Positions 8,814 to 19,759 are shown, counted from the stretch's first letter. The stretch: 46,730 nt of DNA from Candidatus Dependentiae bacterium (GCA_026389065.1 JAPLIP010000053.1:1-46730), one strand, 5' to 3'. Translations and numbers: made by a program. The notes: a model not told the origin generated them from the sequence alone.

Positions 8814-9347
8814 TTAATTTTTTCCGGTTTTTCTATGAATTACTTCATTTTGCAAACGAACACCAGTTCCTTTGTAGGGCTCAGGTCTTCTTAAAGCACA
8901 AATACGCTGAGCAACATCACCAACCAAAAACTTACTCGTTGAACGAAGATTTATTTTTTGGCCAGTTTTGTCAATAACAACCGCAATGTTTTCAGGCAAC
9001 TTAAAATCAATTTTATGGCTGTAGCCTAAAGAAAATGTAATCATATCTCCTTTAAGTTCACCTTTATAACCTAAGCCAACAATCACAACATCTTCAGAAA
9101 ATTCATTAACAGAACCCATCAATTCATTTGATAGTAAAGCTCTGTGAAGACCCCAAAAATTGTTGCTTTTTTTGTCTAAAGCATTTGCAAGCTCTATTTT
9201 AATGAAGCCATTTTCATGCTTCACACGCAAGCAATCTGGTAACACATATGTACCTGATTTTTTTGCTCCTTGATAAGAAACAACTTGGCCATCTATTGTT
9301 ACAGCAATATCTTGAGTGCTGATAGGTTTTCTACCAATTTTAGACAT
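8814..9347 (-). CDS. rplF: Ribosomal protein L6
   Basis: The 177-residue protein shows the two L6 repeats and the C-terminal signature RRPEPYKGTGVR. It begins MSKIGRKPI, typical of L6. The protein sits near the factor-binding region of the 50S subunit. It lies 15 bases after rpsH; length is normal. Confidence 0.98.
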   Translation of the reverse strand: MSKIGRKPISTQDIAVTIDGQVVSYQGAKKSGTYVLPDCLRVKHENGFIKIELANALDKKSNNFWGLHRALLSNELMGSVNEFSEDVVIVGLGYKGELKGDMITFSLGYSHKIDFKLPENIAVVIDKTGQKINLRSTSKFLVGDVAQRICALRRPEPYKGTGVRLQNEVIHRKTGKN

Positions 9348-9362
9348 ACACAGTTCCTTTTC

Positions 9363-9755
9363 TTACCAAATCGTACAAATTAACTCGCCGCCAACACGAT
9401 GTTTTCTAGCGACTCTATCAGTCATGACACCTTTACTTGTAGTTAGGATGCTAACACCCAAACCACTAATTACAGGCTTAACGCTATCGACACCAGTATA
9501 AACACGACGACTTGGTTTGCTAATACGCGTGATTTCATGAATCACTGATTCACCATCAACATATTTTAAGACTATTTTAATAGTTTTTTGCGCATCTTGT
9601 TCTTCTAACAAAACATCAACAACAAAACCTTCTTCTTTTAAGATTTGAGCAATCTCATAACGAAGTCTTGAATAACCAATCTCTACAGAAGATTTTGATC
9701 TTACAATGCCATTTCGAACTATCGTTAAAAAATCTGCTATTACATCTTTTGACAC
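9363..9755 (-). CDS. rpsH: Ribosomal protein S8
   Basis: The 130-residue protein contains ADFLTIVRNG near the start and the C-terminal signature GLGVSILTTSKGVMTDRVARKHRVGGELIC. S8 is a primary 16S rRNA binder; in E. coli it also represses the spc operon, but no such site was checked here. It lies between rpsN and rplF. Confidence 0.98.
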   Translation of the reverse strand: MSKDVIADFLTIVRNGIVRSKSSVEIGYSRLRYEIAQILKEEGFVVDVLLEEQDAQKTIKIVLKYVDGESVIHEITRISKPSRRVYTGVDSVKPVISGLGVSILTTSKGVMTDRVARKHRVGGELICTIW

Positions 9756-9779
9756 ATTAATCCCTTATAGTAACCAAAT

Positions 9780-10085
9780 TTACCAACTTGCTTTTTTAAC
9801 ACCAGGCAAAAGCCCTGCTGACGCAAGCTCTCTAAAAACAATTCGAGAAACACCAAAAAAGCCAATATATCCGCGAGGACGGCCTGTTTGTGAACAACGT
9901 TTCTTTAAACGAGCTGAGCTTGAATTTCTTGGAAGGTCTGTTAGAGCTGCTTGAGCAGCCAAACGATCTTCAAGAGAAACTTTTGTATTGCTCACAATCT
10001 TTTTTAATTCGTTTCTTTTTTCTCTGAACTTTTTAACGAGACGGTCTCGTTTTTTATCGCGTTCTACGACAGAAGTTTTTGACAT
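9780..10085 (-). CDS. rpsN: Ribosomal protein S14, zinc-free long type
   Basis: The 101-residue protein is the long form of S14. It ends in RCSQTGRPRGYIGFFGVSRIVFRELASAG and lacks the two CxxC pairs of the short zinc-binding form. It binds the 3' major domain of 16S rRNA in the 30S head. It lies seven bases after rplE. Confidence 0.98.
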   Translation of the reverse strand: MSKTSVVERDKKRDRLVKKFREKRNELKKIVSNTKVSLEDRLAAQAALTDLPRNSSSARLKKRCSQTGRPRGYIGFFGVSRIVFRELASAGLLPGVKKASW

Positions 10086-10092
10086 ATCTTAC

Positions 10093-10653
10093 CTATTTAC
10101 CTTCTTGCACAAAAGGCATACCAAAGCTCTTTAATAAAGCGTATGCATGCTTTTTATCTTTTGTACTAGTTTCGATTGAAATATTTAGACCAAATACTTT
10201 ACTTGCAGTATCATAATCAACTTCAGGAAAGATAACCCATTCTTTTATCCCTAGATTGTAATTTCCAGAGTTGTCAAAGTTTGTAGTCACACCCCTAAAA
10301 TCACGTACCATCGGTAAAGACAAATTGATTAATTTATCTAAAAATTCGTACATACGCTGTCTTCTTAAAGTTACCATAACTCCAAGAGGCATGCCTTCTC
10401 GAATTTTGAAACCTGCGATAGATTTTTTTGCAATTGTTTTTACTGCAGCTTGACCAGCAATCATCGTCAAAACTTTTTGAACAGTTTGCAAAATTTTGCT
10501 ATCCGCAACAGCTTCTTTAACACCTATGTTCAAAACGATTTTTGAAATCTTAGGAGTTTGCATTACATTTTCCAAACCCAACTCTTTTTGCAAAGCAAGA
10601 GCAAGCTTTTCTTTGTACAAGACTTCTAATCGAGCTTTTTTGAGACTTTTCAC
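10093..10653 (-). CDS. rplE: Ribosomal protein L5
   Basis: The 186-residue protein contains PKISKIVLNIGVKEAV, the AKKSIAGFKIREGMPLGVMVTLR stretch and a C-terminal RDFRG/FPE region as in L5. It binds 5S rRNA with L18 and contacts P-site tRNA. It lies between rplX and rpsN; length is normal. Confidence 0.98.
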   Translation of the reverse strand: MKSLKKARLEVLYKEKLALALQKELGLENVMQTPKISKIVLNIGVKEAVADSKILQTVQKVLTMIAGQAAVKTIAKKSIAGFKIREGMPLGVMVTLRRQRMYEFLDKLINLSLPMVRDFRGVTTNFDNSGNYNLGIKEWVIFPEVDYDTASKVFGLNISIETSTKDKKHAYALLKSFGMPFVQEGK

Positions 10654-10690
10654 TTTTTAAATTCCTTTTGCTGGCCTTGCAAGTATTCTG

Positions 10691-10960
10691 CTAAACCCGT
10701 TTAATTTTACTAACACGTACTGGTTTTCCTGTCATTGCATCAACGGGCATAACATTAGATGCATGAATAAAAGCTTCACGTTTTTGTATTCCAGCAACTT
10801 CGCCTTGTCGACGAGCTTTTACATGCTTAGTAACAACGTTTACGCCTTCAACTTTAATTCTACCAAACTTTTTACAAAGTTCTAGAATTTCGCCGACTTT
10901 TCCTTTATCTTTGCCAGAAATAACCTGAACTTTGTCGTTTTTTTTCAATATATTTTTCAT
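10691..10960 (-). CDS. rplX: Ribosomal protein L24
   Basis: The 89-residue KOW-domain protein reads KKNDKVQVISGKDKGKVGEIL and ends GKPVRVSKIKRV. L24 starts 50S assembly by binding the 5' end of 23S rRNA. It lies nine bases after rplN. Confidence 0.98.
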   Translation of the reverse strand: MKNILKKNDKVQVISGKDKGKVGEILELCKKFGRIKVEGVNVVTKHVKARRQGEVAGIQKREAFIHASNVMPVDAMTGKPVRVSKIKRV

Positions 10961-10969
10961 ATTTATTAC

Positions 10970-11335
10970 CTACAAAACTTCTGGAGCTGAAGAAACAATC
11001 TTCGATTGACCAGTTGCGCGAATTTCTCTAGCGACTGGACCAAAGATTCTCGTTCCTAACATTTTACCATCTTTTAAAATAACCCCAGCGTTTTCACTAA
11101 AACGAATGTAGGTGCCATCAGTACGACGCAACTCTTTTTTTGTTCTAACAATCATGACATCAACGATATCACCTTTTTTGACCATGCCCTGAGGTATTGC
11201 TACTTTTACAGAACATTTCACGATATCACCAATGTATGCATATCTTTTGCGAGTGCCACCAACAAGATGGAAACATTTTAATAATTTCGCACCAGAGTTA
11301 TCAGCAACCATTAAAAAGGATTCTTTTTGTATCAT
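10970..11335 (-). CDS. rplN: Ribosomal protein L14
   Basis: The 121-residue protein begins [21 protein letters not shown] and contains [18 protein letters not shown] and [13 protein letters not shown], all L14 signatures. It lies at the subunit interface (intersubunit bridges). It follows rpsQ by nine bases; length is normal. Confidence 0.98.
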   Translation of the reverse strand: MIQKESFLMVADNSGAKLLKCFHLVGGTRKRYAYIGDIVKCSVKVAIPQGMVKKGDIVDVMIVRTKKELRRTDGTYIRFSENAGVILKDGKMLGTRIFGPVAREIRATGQSKIVSSAPEVL

Positions 11336-11344
11336 GAATTTACC

Positions 11345-11590
11345 TTAACTAATAACACGGTGAAGATACATATATTTTGTTTTTGACTTAGGAGCACCTT
11401 CAAAAAACTCTACTCTATCACCGATTTTTGCAGACTCTTCTGGATCATGCACTTTGTAATTCTTAACAGTTCTAACAATTTTTTGAAACTTCTCATGCTT
11501 AAAAGCTCTTTGATAAGAAACAACAATTGTTTTGTTCATTTTGTCAGATATTACAACGCCACTAAACATTTTTTTATTATTAGTTTCCAT
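11345..11590 (-). CDS. rpsQ: Ribosomal protein S17
   Basis: The 81-residue OB-fold protein contains GVVISDKMNKTIVVSYQR and the conserved HDP motif followed by AKIGDRVEF. It binds 16S rRNA early in 30S assembly. The start overlaps the end of rpmC by 11 bases. Confidence 0.97.
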   Translation of the reverse strand: METNNKKMFSGVVISDKMNKTIVVSYQRAFKHEKFQKIVRTVKNYKVHDPEESAKIGDRVEFFEGAPKSKTKYMYLHRVIS

Positions 11591-11786
11591 GTAATTCCTT
11601 TTGTCTTACTAAAGTTAACGCACAAGCTAAGCTTCTACGTAAACTTCTGATAAGAGCTGTGTTTTTTTCTGGTGTTGAGAACTTTTTCATTCTCAACAAA
11701 AACATCTCTTTGCGTATTTCTTCTGCACGAATTTTCAATGGCTCTAGCGCCAATTGCTTTAATTCATTTTTTATTTTTTTCTGCAT
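11580..11786 (-). CDS. rpmC: Ribosomal protein L29
   Basis: The 68-residue helical protein has EIRKEMFLLRMKKF followed by a second helix with IRSLRRSLACALT and the final QKEL, matching the two-helix L29 fold. It lies near the exit tunnel, where SRP and trigger factor dock. It is squeezed between rplP (three bases) and rpsQ (overlap). Confidence 0.93.
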   Translation of the reverse strand: MQKKIKNELKQLALEPLKIRAEEIRKEMFLLRMKKFSTPEKNTALIRSLRRSLACALTLVRQKELHGN

Positions 11787-11789
11787 AAT

Positions 11790-12200
11790 TTAAACTTCCT
11801 TTCTCACAAACTTCGTTTTCATAGGAAGTTTATAAGAAGCCATTCTAAAGATTTCTTTTGCCGTTGCTTCATCTACATCGCCAAGTTCACAAATAACTCG
11901 TCCACGTTTTACTACAGCAACCCAAAACTCTGCGTTACCCTTACCCTTACCCATACGAGTTTCAATTGGTTTTTTACTGACTGGTTTATCAGGGAAAACT
12001 CTTAAAAAGAATTTACCAACTTTTTTGATTCTACGAGCAACCGTAACGCGAACAGATTCTATTTGCTGAGCTGTCAACCAAACTGGCTCAACTGCTTCTA
12101 GACCAAATTCTCCAAACTCTACAGTACGAGCTCCTTTAGAGATCCCGGTCATTCTTCCGCGGTGTGATTTTCTAAATTTTACTTTTTTTGGCATCAACAT
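11790..12200 (-). CDS. rplP: Ribosomal protein L16
   Basis: The 136-residue protein begins [17 protein letters not shown], which matches the usual L16 start, so the first ATG is accepted. It also has [17 protein letters not shown] and the MGKGKG motif, where L16 approaches the A-site tRNA. It lies between rpsC and rpmC. Confidence 0.98.
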   Translation of the reverse strand: MLMPKKVKFRKSHRGRMTGISKGARTVEFGEFGLEAVEPVWLTAQQIESVRVTVARRIKKVGKFFLRVFPDKPVSKKPIETRMGKGKGNAEFWVAVVKRGRVICELGDVDEATAKEIFRMASYKLPMKTKFVRKEV

Positions 12201-12217
12201 GGCTTATTCTTTCTGTT

Positions 12218-12862
12218 TTATTTTGTTTGGTATTCGCCAACACAGATCCAAACTTTTACCCCAATAACGCCCATCATTGTGTATGAACGAGCGTAACCAT
12301 AACTAATATCAGCACGAAGCGTATGAAGAGGCACAGAACCAACTCTTGACCATTCAGCACGAGCAATTTCTGCTCCGTTCAAACGACCTTTACAGCAAAT
12401 TTTAATCCCTCTAGCGCCAGCTCTCATTGCAGAAGTTGTAGCTTTTTTCATAAGCTTTTTAAAGTTAGCACGTTGTTCAAGTTGGCTAGCAATACTTTTT
12501 GCTACCAAAACAGCATCAAGCTCAGGGGTTCTTACTTCTTCTACAGAAATATCAACACCACTAACTTGAAGCATTTTTGCTAAATTTTTTCTTAAAATAT
12601 CAACTTCTTGACCTTTTTTCCCAATAACAATACCAGGACGAGCAGAATGAATAATTACTTTGACGACTCCGCCAGTTTTTTTTATTTCAATTCGTGCTAC
12701 TTCAGCCTTACTAAGATTTTTTTCTAAATATTTTCGAATTATTAAATCATCACGGAGTTCTTTTCCGTAAGATCCTTTTACCGAACTTCTTGGAAACCAC
12801 TGAGCATCCCAGTCTCTATAGACTCCGACGCGAAATCCTATCGGATTAACCTTTTGACCCAC
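12218..12862 (-). CDS. rpsC: Ribosomal protein S3
   Basis: The 214-residue protein begins MGQKVNPIGFRVGVYRDWDA and has a KH-type RNA-binding core (ARPGIVIGKKGQEVDILRK). The C-terminal domain has GVKVWICVGE near its end. S3 lines the mRNA entry channel. It lies between rplV and rplP; length is normal. Confidence 0.98.
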   Translation of the reverse strand: MGQKVNPIGFRVGVYRDWDAQWFPRSSVKGSYGKELRDDLIIRKYLEKNLSKAEVARIEIKKTGGVVKVIIHSARPGIVIGKKGQEVDILRKNLAKMLQVSGVDISVEEVRTPELDAVLVAKSIASQLEQRANFKKLMKKATTSAMRAGARGIKICCKGRLNGAEIARAEWSRVGSVPLHTLRADISYGYARSYTMMGVIGVKVWICVGEYQTK

Positions 12863-12887
12863 AAAGTTTTCCTCTCTATCAATCTAT

Positions 12888-13238
12888 TTATTTATTTTCA
12901 ACTTCTATACGCTTCAACACAATAGTTATATGGCTCAGTCTTTTTCTCAAAACCATAGATCGACCCATAGCTGACGGCTTAAAATATTTATAAGCTGGTC
13001 CTTGGTCAACACGAATCTCTTCAATTTTCAAATCTTTTGGAGCAATATCTTCTTGCTTGTTACGCGCATTTGCAATAGCAGACTCAAGAAGTTTTGTTAC
13101 AGGTAACGATTTTTTAAGTCCGTATACTTTTAACCAACCAAGTGCGTATTGCGCATTTTTGCCACGAATAACATCTACAATCGGTCGCAATTTATACGGT
13201 GATCGTTTGATATATTTTGCTGACGCTTTAAAATCCAT
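12888..13238 (-). CDS. rplV: Ribosomal protein L22
   Basis: The 116-residue protein has AKYIKRSPYKLRPIVDVIRGK and the C-terminal hairpin region AYKYFKPSAMGRSMVLRKRLSHITI that lines the exit tunnel. It lies 68 bases after rpsS, one of the wider gaps in the S10 block; no separate gene or clear signal was seen in that gap. Confidence 0.97.
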   Translation of the reverse strand: MDFKASAKYIKRSPYKLRPIVDVIRGKNAQYALGWLKVYGLKKSLPVTKLLESAIANARNKQEDIAPKDLKIEEIRVDQGPAYKYFKPSAMGRSMVLRKRLSHITIVLKRIEVENK

Positions 13239-13306
13239 GTCTTACCCATTTATTAATCATACTATTATTTTAACAAAATGCAGCAGCAACTCAAGAAAAA
13301 CAACTA

Positions 13307-13594
13307 TTACGATTTTGAAACCGCGCTTGTTTGACGTTGACCACTATGCATTTTAAATGTTCTCGTTGGAGCAAACTCACCTAAATGGTGCCCAACCATA
13401 TTTTCACTTACCAATACTTCAATAAACTTTTTCCCATTGTGCACTGCAAATACCAGTCCAACAAACTCAGGTAAAATCATACTTCTTCTTGACCAAGTTT
13501 TTATAACTTCACGTCTTGAACTTTCTTTTACCTTTTCGACTTTTTTCATAACTGAAGGATCCACAAAAGGACCTTTTTTTGCCGATCTAGCCAT
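13307..13594 (-). CDS. rpsS: Ribosomal protein S19
   Basis: The 95-residue protein begins [12 protein letters not shown] and contains [42 protein letters not shown], all standard. S19 forms a complex with S13 in the 30S head. It lies between rplB and rplV. Confidence 0.98.
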   Translation of the reverse strand: MARSAKKGPFVDPSVMKKVEKVKESSRREVIKTWSRRSMILPEFVGLVFAVHNGKKFIEVLVSENMVGHHLGEFAPTRTFKMHSGQRQTSAVSKS

Positions 13595-13625
13595 AGCTCA
13601 CTTCTTCCACGTATTTCTAAAGACC

Positions 13626-14441
13626 TTATTTGCGTCTTCTAATAATTAACACATCTTTTTTGCGACGAGTTCTTGTTCCCTTACAGCCTTTACCCCAAGG
13701 AGTAACAGGATGAGAACCAGATTTCGATCTACCTTCACCACCACCATGAGGGTGATCAACAGGGTTCATAGCCATACCACGAACAGAAGGACGGAATCCA
13801 CGTTGACGAGTTCGTCCAGCTTTACCCCAAGAAATATTCTTGTAGTCAGCGTTTCCAAGAACTCCAACAGTAGCCCAGCAATCTAAATTTAGCATGCGAA
13901 CTTCACCTGAAGGCATTTTTAATGTCGCAAAATTATCATCTTTTGCAATAATTTGAGCTGATGTTCCTGCGCTACGCGCAAGTTTTCCACCAGAACCAGG
14001 TCTCATTTCAATATTATGAATAAAGAAACCAGCTGGAATACGATTTATTGGTAAAAAATTACCAACTTTTGGCTCAACCGTTAATCCTGAAATAACAGAG
14101 CTACCTTCTTTTAAGGTCTCTGGTAACAAGATATACCGTTTATCACCATTTCTATAAAAAACTAATCCAAGATGAACGTTACGATTTGGATCATATTCAA
14201 GTGAATTAATGATTCCTTCTACATCGTGTACAGAACGTTTAAAATCAACGATTCTATATTTTCTATCTGCTCCACCACCTCTATGACGAACCGTAATTCG
14301 ACCATAAGCATTTCGTCCACCCTTTTTACGCAATCCAACAGTAAGGCTTTTTAAAGGCTTTTCTTTTGAAAGATGTGACGTATCAATGAATGTTTGAAAT
14401 CGTAAAGAAGCATTTCTTGGTTTTCTCGCAACAATTGCCAT
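13626..14441 (-). CDS. rplB: Ribosomal protein L2
   Basis: The 271-residue protein contains GRITVRHRGGGADRKYR and the active-site-proximal loop GMAMNPVDHPHGGGEGRS, with the conserved histidine in HPHGGG. L2 is needed for subunit joining and peptidyl transfer. It lies ten bases after rplW; length is normal. Confidence 0.98.
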   Translation of the reverse strand: MAIVARKPRNASLRFQTFIDTSHLSKEKPLKSLTVGLRKKGGRNAYGRITVRHRGGGADRKYRIVDFKRSVHDVEGIINSLEYDPNRNVHLGLVFYRNGDKRYILLPETLKEGSSVISGLTVEPKVGNFLPINRIPAGFFIHNIEMRPGSGGKLARSAGTSAQIIAKDDNFATLKMPSGEVRMLNLDCWATVGVLGNADYKNISWGKAGRTRQRGFRPSVRGMAMNPVDHPHGGGEGRSKSGSHPVTPWGKGCKGTRTRRKKDVLIIRRRK

Positions 14442-14450
14442 ACAAAATCC

Positions 14451-14816
14451 TTAACTGTTTTCATGTGAGCGAGAAGCATAGCCTTGCAGCTTCTCTGAGT
14501 TTTCATGCCCAACTGGCATAGCAGCATCACCAAAAAGATTCAATTCATGACCCTTTTTAAGAGTGATGATTGCAACTTTTCTCAAATTATCAAAACTAAC
14601 GTTTTTTGTTCGAGAAGTTTTTCGCTTCCCTTTGCGAACAATAACGCGCACAGATTCAACTTCAACGTTAAATATTTTATGCATAGCTTGCGATATCAAT
14701 GATTTGTTAGCTTCTGGATGCACTTCAAGTGTTATTTTTTTCAATGTTTGATGTAAACGATATGCTTTGTTAGAAACTATCGGCCCAACAATAATATTGT
14801 AGATACTTAATTCCAT
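14451..14816 (-). CDS. rplW: Ribosomal protein L23 with short C-terminal extension
   Basis: The 121-residue protein has the L23 core: [38 protein letters not shown]. It ends in an extra stretch of about 20 residues rich in Gly, Ser, His and Asn (roughly 102-121), beyond the common length near 95-100. L23 is the docking site for trigger factor and SRP at the tunnel exit. It overlaps rplD by ten bases. Confidence 0.96.
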   Translation of the reverse strand: MELSIYNIIVGPIVSNKAYRLHQTLKKITLEVHPEANKSLISQAMHKIFNVEVESVRVIVRKGKRKTSRTKNVSFDNLRKVAIITLKKGHELNLFGDAAMPVGHENSEKLQGYASRSHENS

Positions 14817-15469
14817 TTTGCCACCATATCTTTAAACAAACCAACGTCTTTTGTCAAAACAACAATACAATTACCTAAAGACAATTCGTAAGCATTAACA
14901 TCATCAAAACTTAATACTTGAACATTCATTAAGTTATTCATTGATGCCCAATGTACAAAATCTTCTCTTGGCAAAAACAATGTTATTTTTTTCGCCATCA
15001 ATCCTGCACCTACAAATGCTTTATACGCTAAAGCCGTTGACGGTTTTTCACCTGGCAACGCCCAATCAAAGGAAAATAAATTACCTTTGTTAGCATAAGA
15101 AGCTATGCAAGCAGACAGAACTTGGCTTCTTGTTTTTTTATTAACTTTTAAATTTCTAACACGTGGTTGTGGACCAAATATCACACCACCGCTTCTCCAC
15201 AATGGAGATCTCGAACTTCCTGCACGAGCACGGCCAGTTCCTTTTTGTTTCCAAGGTTTTTTATTTGAAAACGAAATTTCACCACGAGATTTGCAACCAA
15301 CTGTTCCCTGACGCCAATTTTGCATTAACGCTCGAACCCATATCGCATAGCTGACTTCAGCTTTATGCTCGATAACAAGACCTAGGTCCTGAACGGATAT
15401 TTTAGTAAGAGAGCTTGCTACCTGGCTCATATCATTTGAATTCATTTTTTTATCAACTTGCTTATTCAT
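14807..15469 (-). CDS. rplD: Ribosomal protein L4
   Basis: The 220-residue protein contains [30 protein letters not shown] in two adjacent pieces, the loop that lines the exit tunnel, followed by the globular domain. In E. coli L4 represses the S10 operon; that control was not tested here. The first 20 residues before the core are polar and poorly conserved. It lies between rplC and rplW. Confidence 0.97.
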   Translation of the reverse strand: MNKQVDKKMNSNDMSQVASSLTKISVQDLGLVIEHKAEVSYAIWVRALMQNWRQGTVGCKSRGEISFSNKKPWKQKGTGRARAGSSRSPLWRSGGVIFGPQPRVRNLKVNKKTRSQVLSACIASYANKGNLFSFDWALPGEKPSTALAYKAFVGAGLMAKKITLFLPREDFVHWASMNNLMNVQVLSFDDVNAYELSLGNCIVVLTKDVGLFKDMVAKWN

Positions 15470-15472
15470 CGT

Positions 15473-16096
15473 TTACCCATTCTTACGAACGTATACTAAA
15501 GATCCAGGTTTTCCAGCCATAGCACCCTTAATAAGAACAAGATTATCTTGAGGTACAACTTGTACAACTTCAAGACCTCTTACCGTTTTGCGCGTCACAC
15601 CCATGTGTCCAGCCATTTTTTTACCCTTAATGACTTTACCCTGTGAACGCATGAAGCTAATACTTCCAGGTCTTCTACCCAACATAGAACCGTGACTCGC
15701 TACACCACCCGTAAACTTATGTCTACGCATGACACCAGCAAAACCACAACCTTTTGTTGTTCCCATGACATTAACAATATCTTTTGCTTGAACAACATTT
15801 GAAAAATCAAATGGCTGTCCTGCCAAAATATCATCAGACACTAGATCAACTAAAATTTCTTTAACCCAACGAAAATACTTTGATTTTTGTTTAAGCCATT
15901 CTTCTTGAAACTGTGCACTTTGATGCTTTTCACGAACATACGCAACCTGAATTGCATTATATCCGTCTTTTGCGTGCGTTTTGATTTGTGAAACAAACCA
16001 ACCCGAAGCATCAACAGCGGTTACTGGGACGACTTTATTGTTTTCAGAAAAAACCTGAGTCATTCCTACCTTGCGGCCCCAAAAACCATTAACCAT
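15473..16096 (-). CDS. rplC: Ribosomal protein L3
   Basis: The 207-residue protein begins with GFWGRKVGMTQVF and has GFAGVMRRHKFTGG, SHGSMLGRRPGSI and GKVIKGKKMAGHMG. These mark L3, which folds 23S rRNA near the peptidyl-transferase centre. It lies 14 bases after rpsJ. Confidence 0.98.
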   Translation of the reverse strand: MVNGFWGRKVGMTQVFSENNKVVPVTAVDASGWFVSQIKTHAKDGYNAIQVAYVREKHQSAQFQEEWLKQKSKYFRWVKEILVDLVSDDILAGQPFDFSNVVQAKDIVNVMGTTKGCGFAGVMRRHKFTGGVASHGSMLGRRPGSISFMRSQGKVIKGKKMAGHMGVTRKTVRGLEVVQVVPQDNLVLIKGAMAGKPGSLVYVRKNG

Positions 16097-16110
16097 AATA
16101 ACCCTTTGTT

Positions 16111-16416
16111 TTACTTAATTTCAACATCAACACCAGCAGAAATATTTAGCTTCATCAATGCAGCCATTGTCTGATCTGATGGTGAAATCATTTCTAAAAT
16201 CCGCTTGTGTGTAATTATTTCAAACTGCTCTCTAGATTTTTTATCAATATGCGGAGAACGTAGAACAGTAAAACAACGCTTTTTATTTGGTAAAGGAACA
16301 GGACCGACAAGGTCGGTTCCTGTTTTTTTAGCCGTCATAGCAATTTCTTTTACTGCCTTATCAAGCAATTGATGATCGTAAGATTTTAATGTCAGTCTAA
16401 TTTTCTGCTTTTTCAT
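16111..16416 (-). CDS. rpsJ: Ribosomal protein S10
   Basis: The 101-residue protein contains [36 protein letters not shown] and [14 protein letters not shown]10 is part of the 30S head and in some bacteria also binds NusB in antitermination. It follows tuf by 17 bases, so the str and S10 blocks are joined without an obvious terminator. Confidence 0.98.
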   Translation of the reverse strand: MKKQKIRLTLKSYDHQLLDKAVKEIAMTAKKTGTDLVGPVPLPNKKRCFTVLRSPHIDKKSREQFEIITHKRILEMISPSDQTMAALMKLNISAGVDVEIK

Positions 16417-16433
16417 CTATCTTCCAATCATTA

Positions 16434-17627
16434 TTACGAAATAATTTCTGTAACGATTCCTGATCCAACAGTTCTACCACCTTCTCTAATCGCGAATCGT
16501 AAGTCTTTTTCCATCGCAATTGGAGAGATAAGCTCAATGTCTAAGACCACGTTATCACCAGGCATAACCATTTCACGCCCTGCAGGCAATGTAACAACAC
16601 CAGTTACGTCTGTTGTTCTAAAATAGAATTGCGGGCGATAGTTGCTGAAGAATGAACTGTGACGTCCGCCTTCTTCTTTGCTTAACACATATACCTGGCC
16701 TCTGAATTTTTTATGAGGCTTAATAGAGTTAGGTTTCGCAACAACCATTCCACGTACAATGTCTTCTTTTTTAACACCACGAAGAAGCAAACCAGCATTA
16801 TCACCAGCTCGACCTTCATCAAGGTTTTTTCTAAACATTTCAATACCTGTAACTGTTGTATCAATAGCTTTTTCATTCAAACCAACTAATTGAACAGCGT
16901 CACCGATTTTAACGATACCTTTTTCAATTCTTCCAGTTGCAACAGTACCACGACCAGCAATAGAGAAAACACCTTCAACAGGCATTAAGAAAGGCTTGTC
17001 AACATCACGCTTTGGAACTGGGATGTAGCTATCAACAGCATCCATCAATCTTTTAATTGAAGCTTCGCCAAGATCGCTTTGATCGCCATTTAAAGCTTTA
17101 AGAGCAGAACCACGAATTACAGGAATTTCATCGCCAGGGAAATCATATTTTTTCAACAAATCTCTGATTTCTTCTTCAACCATGTCAACCATTTCTGGAT
17201 CATCAACCATGTCTACTTTATTCAAGAAAACAACCAATGAAGGAACGTTAACGTTTTTAGCTAAAAGAATATGTTCACGAGTTTGTGGCATAGGTCCATC
17301 TGCCGCAGAAACTACTAAAATAGCTCCATCCATCTGAGCCGCACCAGTGATCATGTTTTTAACATAGTCAGCGTGACCCGGACAGTCAACGTGTGCATAG
17401 TGACGATTTGCTGTTTCATACTCAACGTGTGAAGTTGCAATCGTAATACCACGCGCTTTTTCTTCAGGCGCATTATCAATTTCGTCAAACTTTCTTGCTA
17501 CCGCGCCACCTGTTTTTGACAATACAGTAGTAATCGCTGCTGTTAAAGTTGTTTTACCATGATCAACGTGACCAATAGTTCCAACGTTTACGTGCGGTTT
17601 ACTACGTACAAATGTATCTTTTGCCAT
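16434..17627 (-). CDS. tuf: Elongation factor Tu
   Basis: The 397-residue GTPase carries aminoacyl-tRNA to the ribosome. G1 is [10 protein letters not shown], the switch-1 threonine lies in RGITI, G3 is DCPGHADY and G4 is NKVDM. Domains 2 and 3 follow, with [37 protein letters not shown] in adjacent pieces. It is followed by rpsJ after 17 bases and preceded by fusA with a 47-base gap. It is the only tuf copy in this window. Confidence 0.98.
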   Translation of the reverse strand: MAKDTFVRSKPHVNVGTIGHVDHGKTTLTAAITTVLSKTGGAVARKFDEIDNAPEEKARGITIATSHVEYETANRHYAHVDCPGHADYVKNMITGAAQMDGAILVVSAADGPMPQTREHILLAKNVNVPSLVVFLNKVDMVDDPEMVDMVEEEIRDLLKKYDFPGDEIPVIRGSALKALNGDQSDLGEASIKRLMDAVDSYIPVPKRDVDKPFLMPVEGVFSIAGRGTVATGRIEKGIVKIGDAVQLVGLNEKAIDTTVTGIEMFRKNLDEGRAGDNAGLLLRGVKKEDIVRGMVVAKPNSIKPHKKFRGQVYVLSKEEGGRHSSFFSNYRPQFYFRTTDVTGVVTLPAGREMVMPGDNVVLDIELISPIAMEKDLRFAIREGGRTVGSGIVTEIIS

Positions 17628-17674
17628 AATTTCTCCTGAAACACATCTTTATTAATTAAACTAAATTAAACCTA

Positions 17675-19753
17675 TTATTTTTTCGCTGCTACAATTTCAT
17701 CTTGGACATTTTTTGAAACTTCACGATAACACTCAAATGCCATCGTATAACTTGCTCGACCTTTGGTCATAGATCGTAACTCAGTTGAGTATCCAAACAT
17801 TTTTCCAAGAGGAACTTCTGCCTTAACAATCTGAATTGAGCCCTTGCCCTCCATCCCTAATATTTTTCCACGTCTCGCGTTAAGGTCACCCATAACATCG
17901 CCCATGTATTCATCAGGAGTATCAACTTCAACCTTCATGATTGGCTCTAACAGAACAGGCGAAGCCTGACTCATACCCTCACGAAAAGCCATTTTTGCTG
18001 CCATTTTAAAAGCTATCTCTGATGAGTCAACATCATGATATGATCCATCATAAACAGTAACCTTAAGATCAACAACTGGACTTCCAACCAAGATCCCAGT
18101 ATTTACTGCCTCAGCTAGACCCTTTTCAACAGCAGGAATATATTCTCGCGGAATAGTTCCACCTACAACTCCATTTACAAATTCATAACCAGTACCGCGC
18201 GGCAATGGTTCCATTTTTAACCATACGTGACCGTACTGACCTTTTCCACCCGACTGTTTAATGAATTTACCTTCAACATCAGATGACTTTTGAATTGTTT
18301 CTTTATACGCAACACGCAAAGCACCTTGCGCAACTTCAACTTTGTGCTCACGCTTCAAACGATCAACCACAATTTCCAAATGCAACTCACCCATACCAGC
18401 AATCTCTGTTTGATCAGTTTCATGATTGTACGTAAAGTTAAATGAAGGATCTTCTTGGTTCATCTTTTTCAAAGCAATAACCATTTTTTCATAGTCTGCT
18501 TTAGTTTTTGGCTCAACAGAAGTTGAAATCACCGGTATTGGAATATCAATTGACTCAAGCAATACTGGATGCGATTCATCACACAAAGTATCACCAGTGT
18601 TAATCTCTTTTATTCCAACAATAGCAACAATATCGCCAGCGGAAGCTTCTTTAATTTCTTCTCGCTTGTTTGCATGCATCCTTAAAAGTCTACTTACTCG
18701 CTCTTTGGTTTGCTTTGAAGCATTGTAAACATATGATCCAGATTTTAAAACACCTGAATAAATACGAGTAAATGTCAACACACCCACAAAAGGATCTGTC
18801 ATAATCTTAAACGCAAGAGCTGAAAACGGCTCTTTGTCAGACGACAACCGAACAACTTCTTGCTCAGTCTTAACATCAATACCTTTAATTGCAGGAACAT
18901 CCAAAGGAGACGGTAAATAATCAACAACCGCATCAAGCAATAAATGAACACCTTTATTTTTAAAGGCCGACCCACAAAATGCAGGGAATAGTTGTCGCTT
19001 CACAACGCCATTTCTAATCGCCTGTTTTATGTCAGCCAAAGTAATAGGCTCTTCATTTAAATACTTTTCACCCAACACTTCATCAGCATCAGACGCTTTT
19101 TCAACAATTGTTGCATACATTGATTTAATTTGATCCGCATATTCTGCAGGAGCATCTTCAAATACAACATCTTTTTGCATGTCGCGCTCATCGTTATAAA
19201 AACGAATCATTTTTCCAGTAAGCACATCAATCAAGCCATAAAGAGCTTCTGACTCACCCAAAGGAATTTGCATAGCAACTGCGCGACCAACTGCTAATTT
19301 TGTATTTATATCCTGAATTGCTGCGTAATAATCCGCACCAATTCTATCTAATTTATTAATAAAAATGATTGCAGGAACATCATAGCGATTTGCCTGGTTC
19401 CAAACAGTCTCAGATTGAGGCTGCACACCAGCAACACCACAGAACACGCTCACCACTCCATCAAGAACACGAAGTGATCGACCTACTTCAATAGTAAAAT
19501 CTACGTGACCAGGAGTGTCAATGATATTAATTTGACAGTTTTTCCAAAAACAAGTTGTTGCCGCAGATTGAATTGTAATCCCACGCTCTTGCTCTTGTTC
19601 CATCCAGTCCATAATGGCTGCGCCTTCATGAACTTCACCGATTTTATGTGAAATACCTGTATAAAACAGAATACGTTCAGTAACCGTTGTCTTCCCAGCG
19701 TCAATATGAGCCGCAATCCCTATATTTCTATATCTATCTAGCGTATAGCTCAT
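17675..19753 (-). CDS. fusA: Elongation factor G
   Basis: The 692-residue GTPase drives ribosomal translocation. It shows [20 protein letters not shown] (G1), [22 protein letters not shown] (G3), NKLDR (G4), then domains II-V including [15 protein letters not shown]. Length is standard for EF-G. It lies six bases after rpsG and before tuf, the classical str order. Confidence 0.98.
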   Translation of the reverse strand: MSYTLDRYRNIGIAAHIDAGKTTVTERILFYTGISHKIGEVHEGAAIMDWMEQEQERGITIQSAATTCFWKNCQINIIDTPGHVDFTIEVGRSLRVLDGVVSVFCGVAGVQPQSETVWNQANRYDVPAIIFINKLDRIGADYYAAIQDINTKLAVGRAVAMQIPLGESEALYGLIDVLTGKMIRFYNDERDMQKDVVFEDAPAEYADQIKSMYATIVEKASDADEVLGEKYLNEEPITLADIKQAIRNGVVKRQLFPAFCGSAFKNKGVHLLLDAVVDYLPSPLDVPAIKGIDVKTEQEVVRLSSDKEPFSALAFKIMTDPFVGVLTFTRIYSGVLKSGSYVYNASKQTKERVSRLLRMHANKREEIKEASAGDIVAIVGIKEINTGDTLCDESHPVLLESIDIPIPVISTSVEPKTKADYEKMVIALKKMNQEDPSFNFTYNHETDQTEIAGMGELHLEIVVDRLKREHKVEVAQGALRVAYKETIQKSSDVEGKFIKQSGGKGQYGHVWLKMEPLPRGTGYEFVNGVVGGTIPREYIPAVEKGLAEAVNTGILVGSPVVDLKVTVYDGSYHDVDSSEIAFKMAAKMAFREGMSQASPVLLEPIMKVEVDTPDEYMGDVMGDLNARRGKILGMEGKGSIQIVKAEVPLGKMFGYSTELRSMTKGRASYTMAFECYREVSKNVQDEIVAAKK

Positions 19754-19759
19754 AACAAC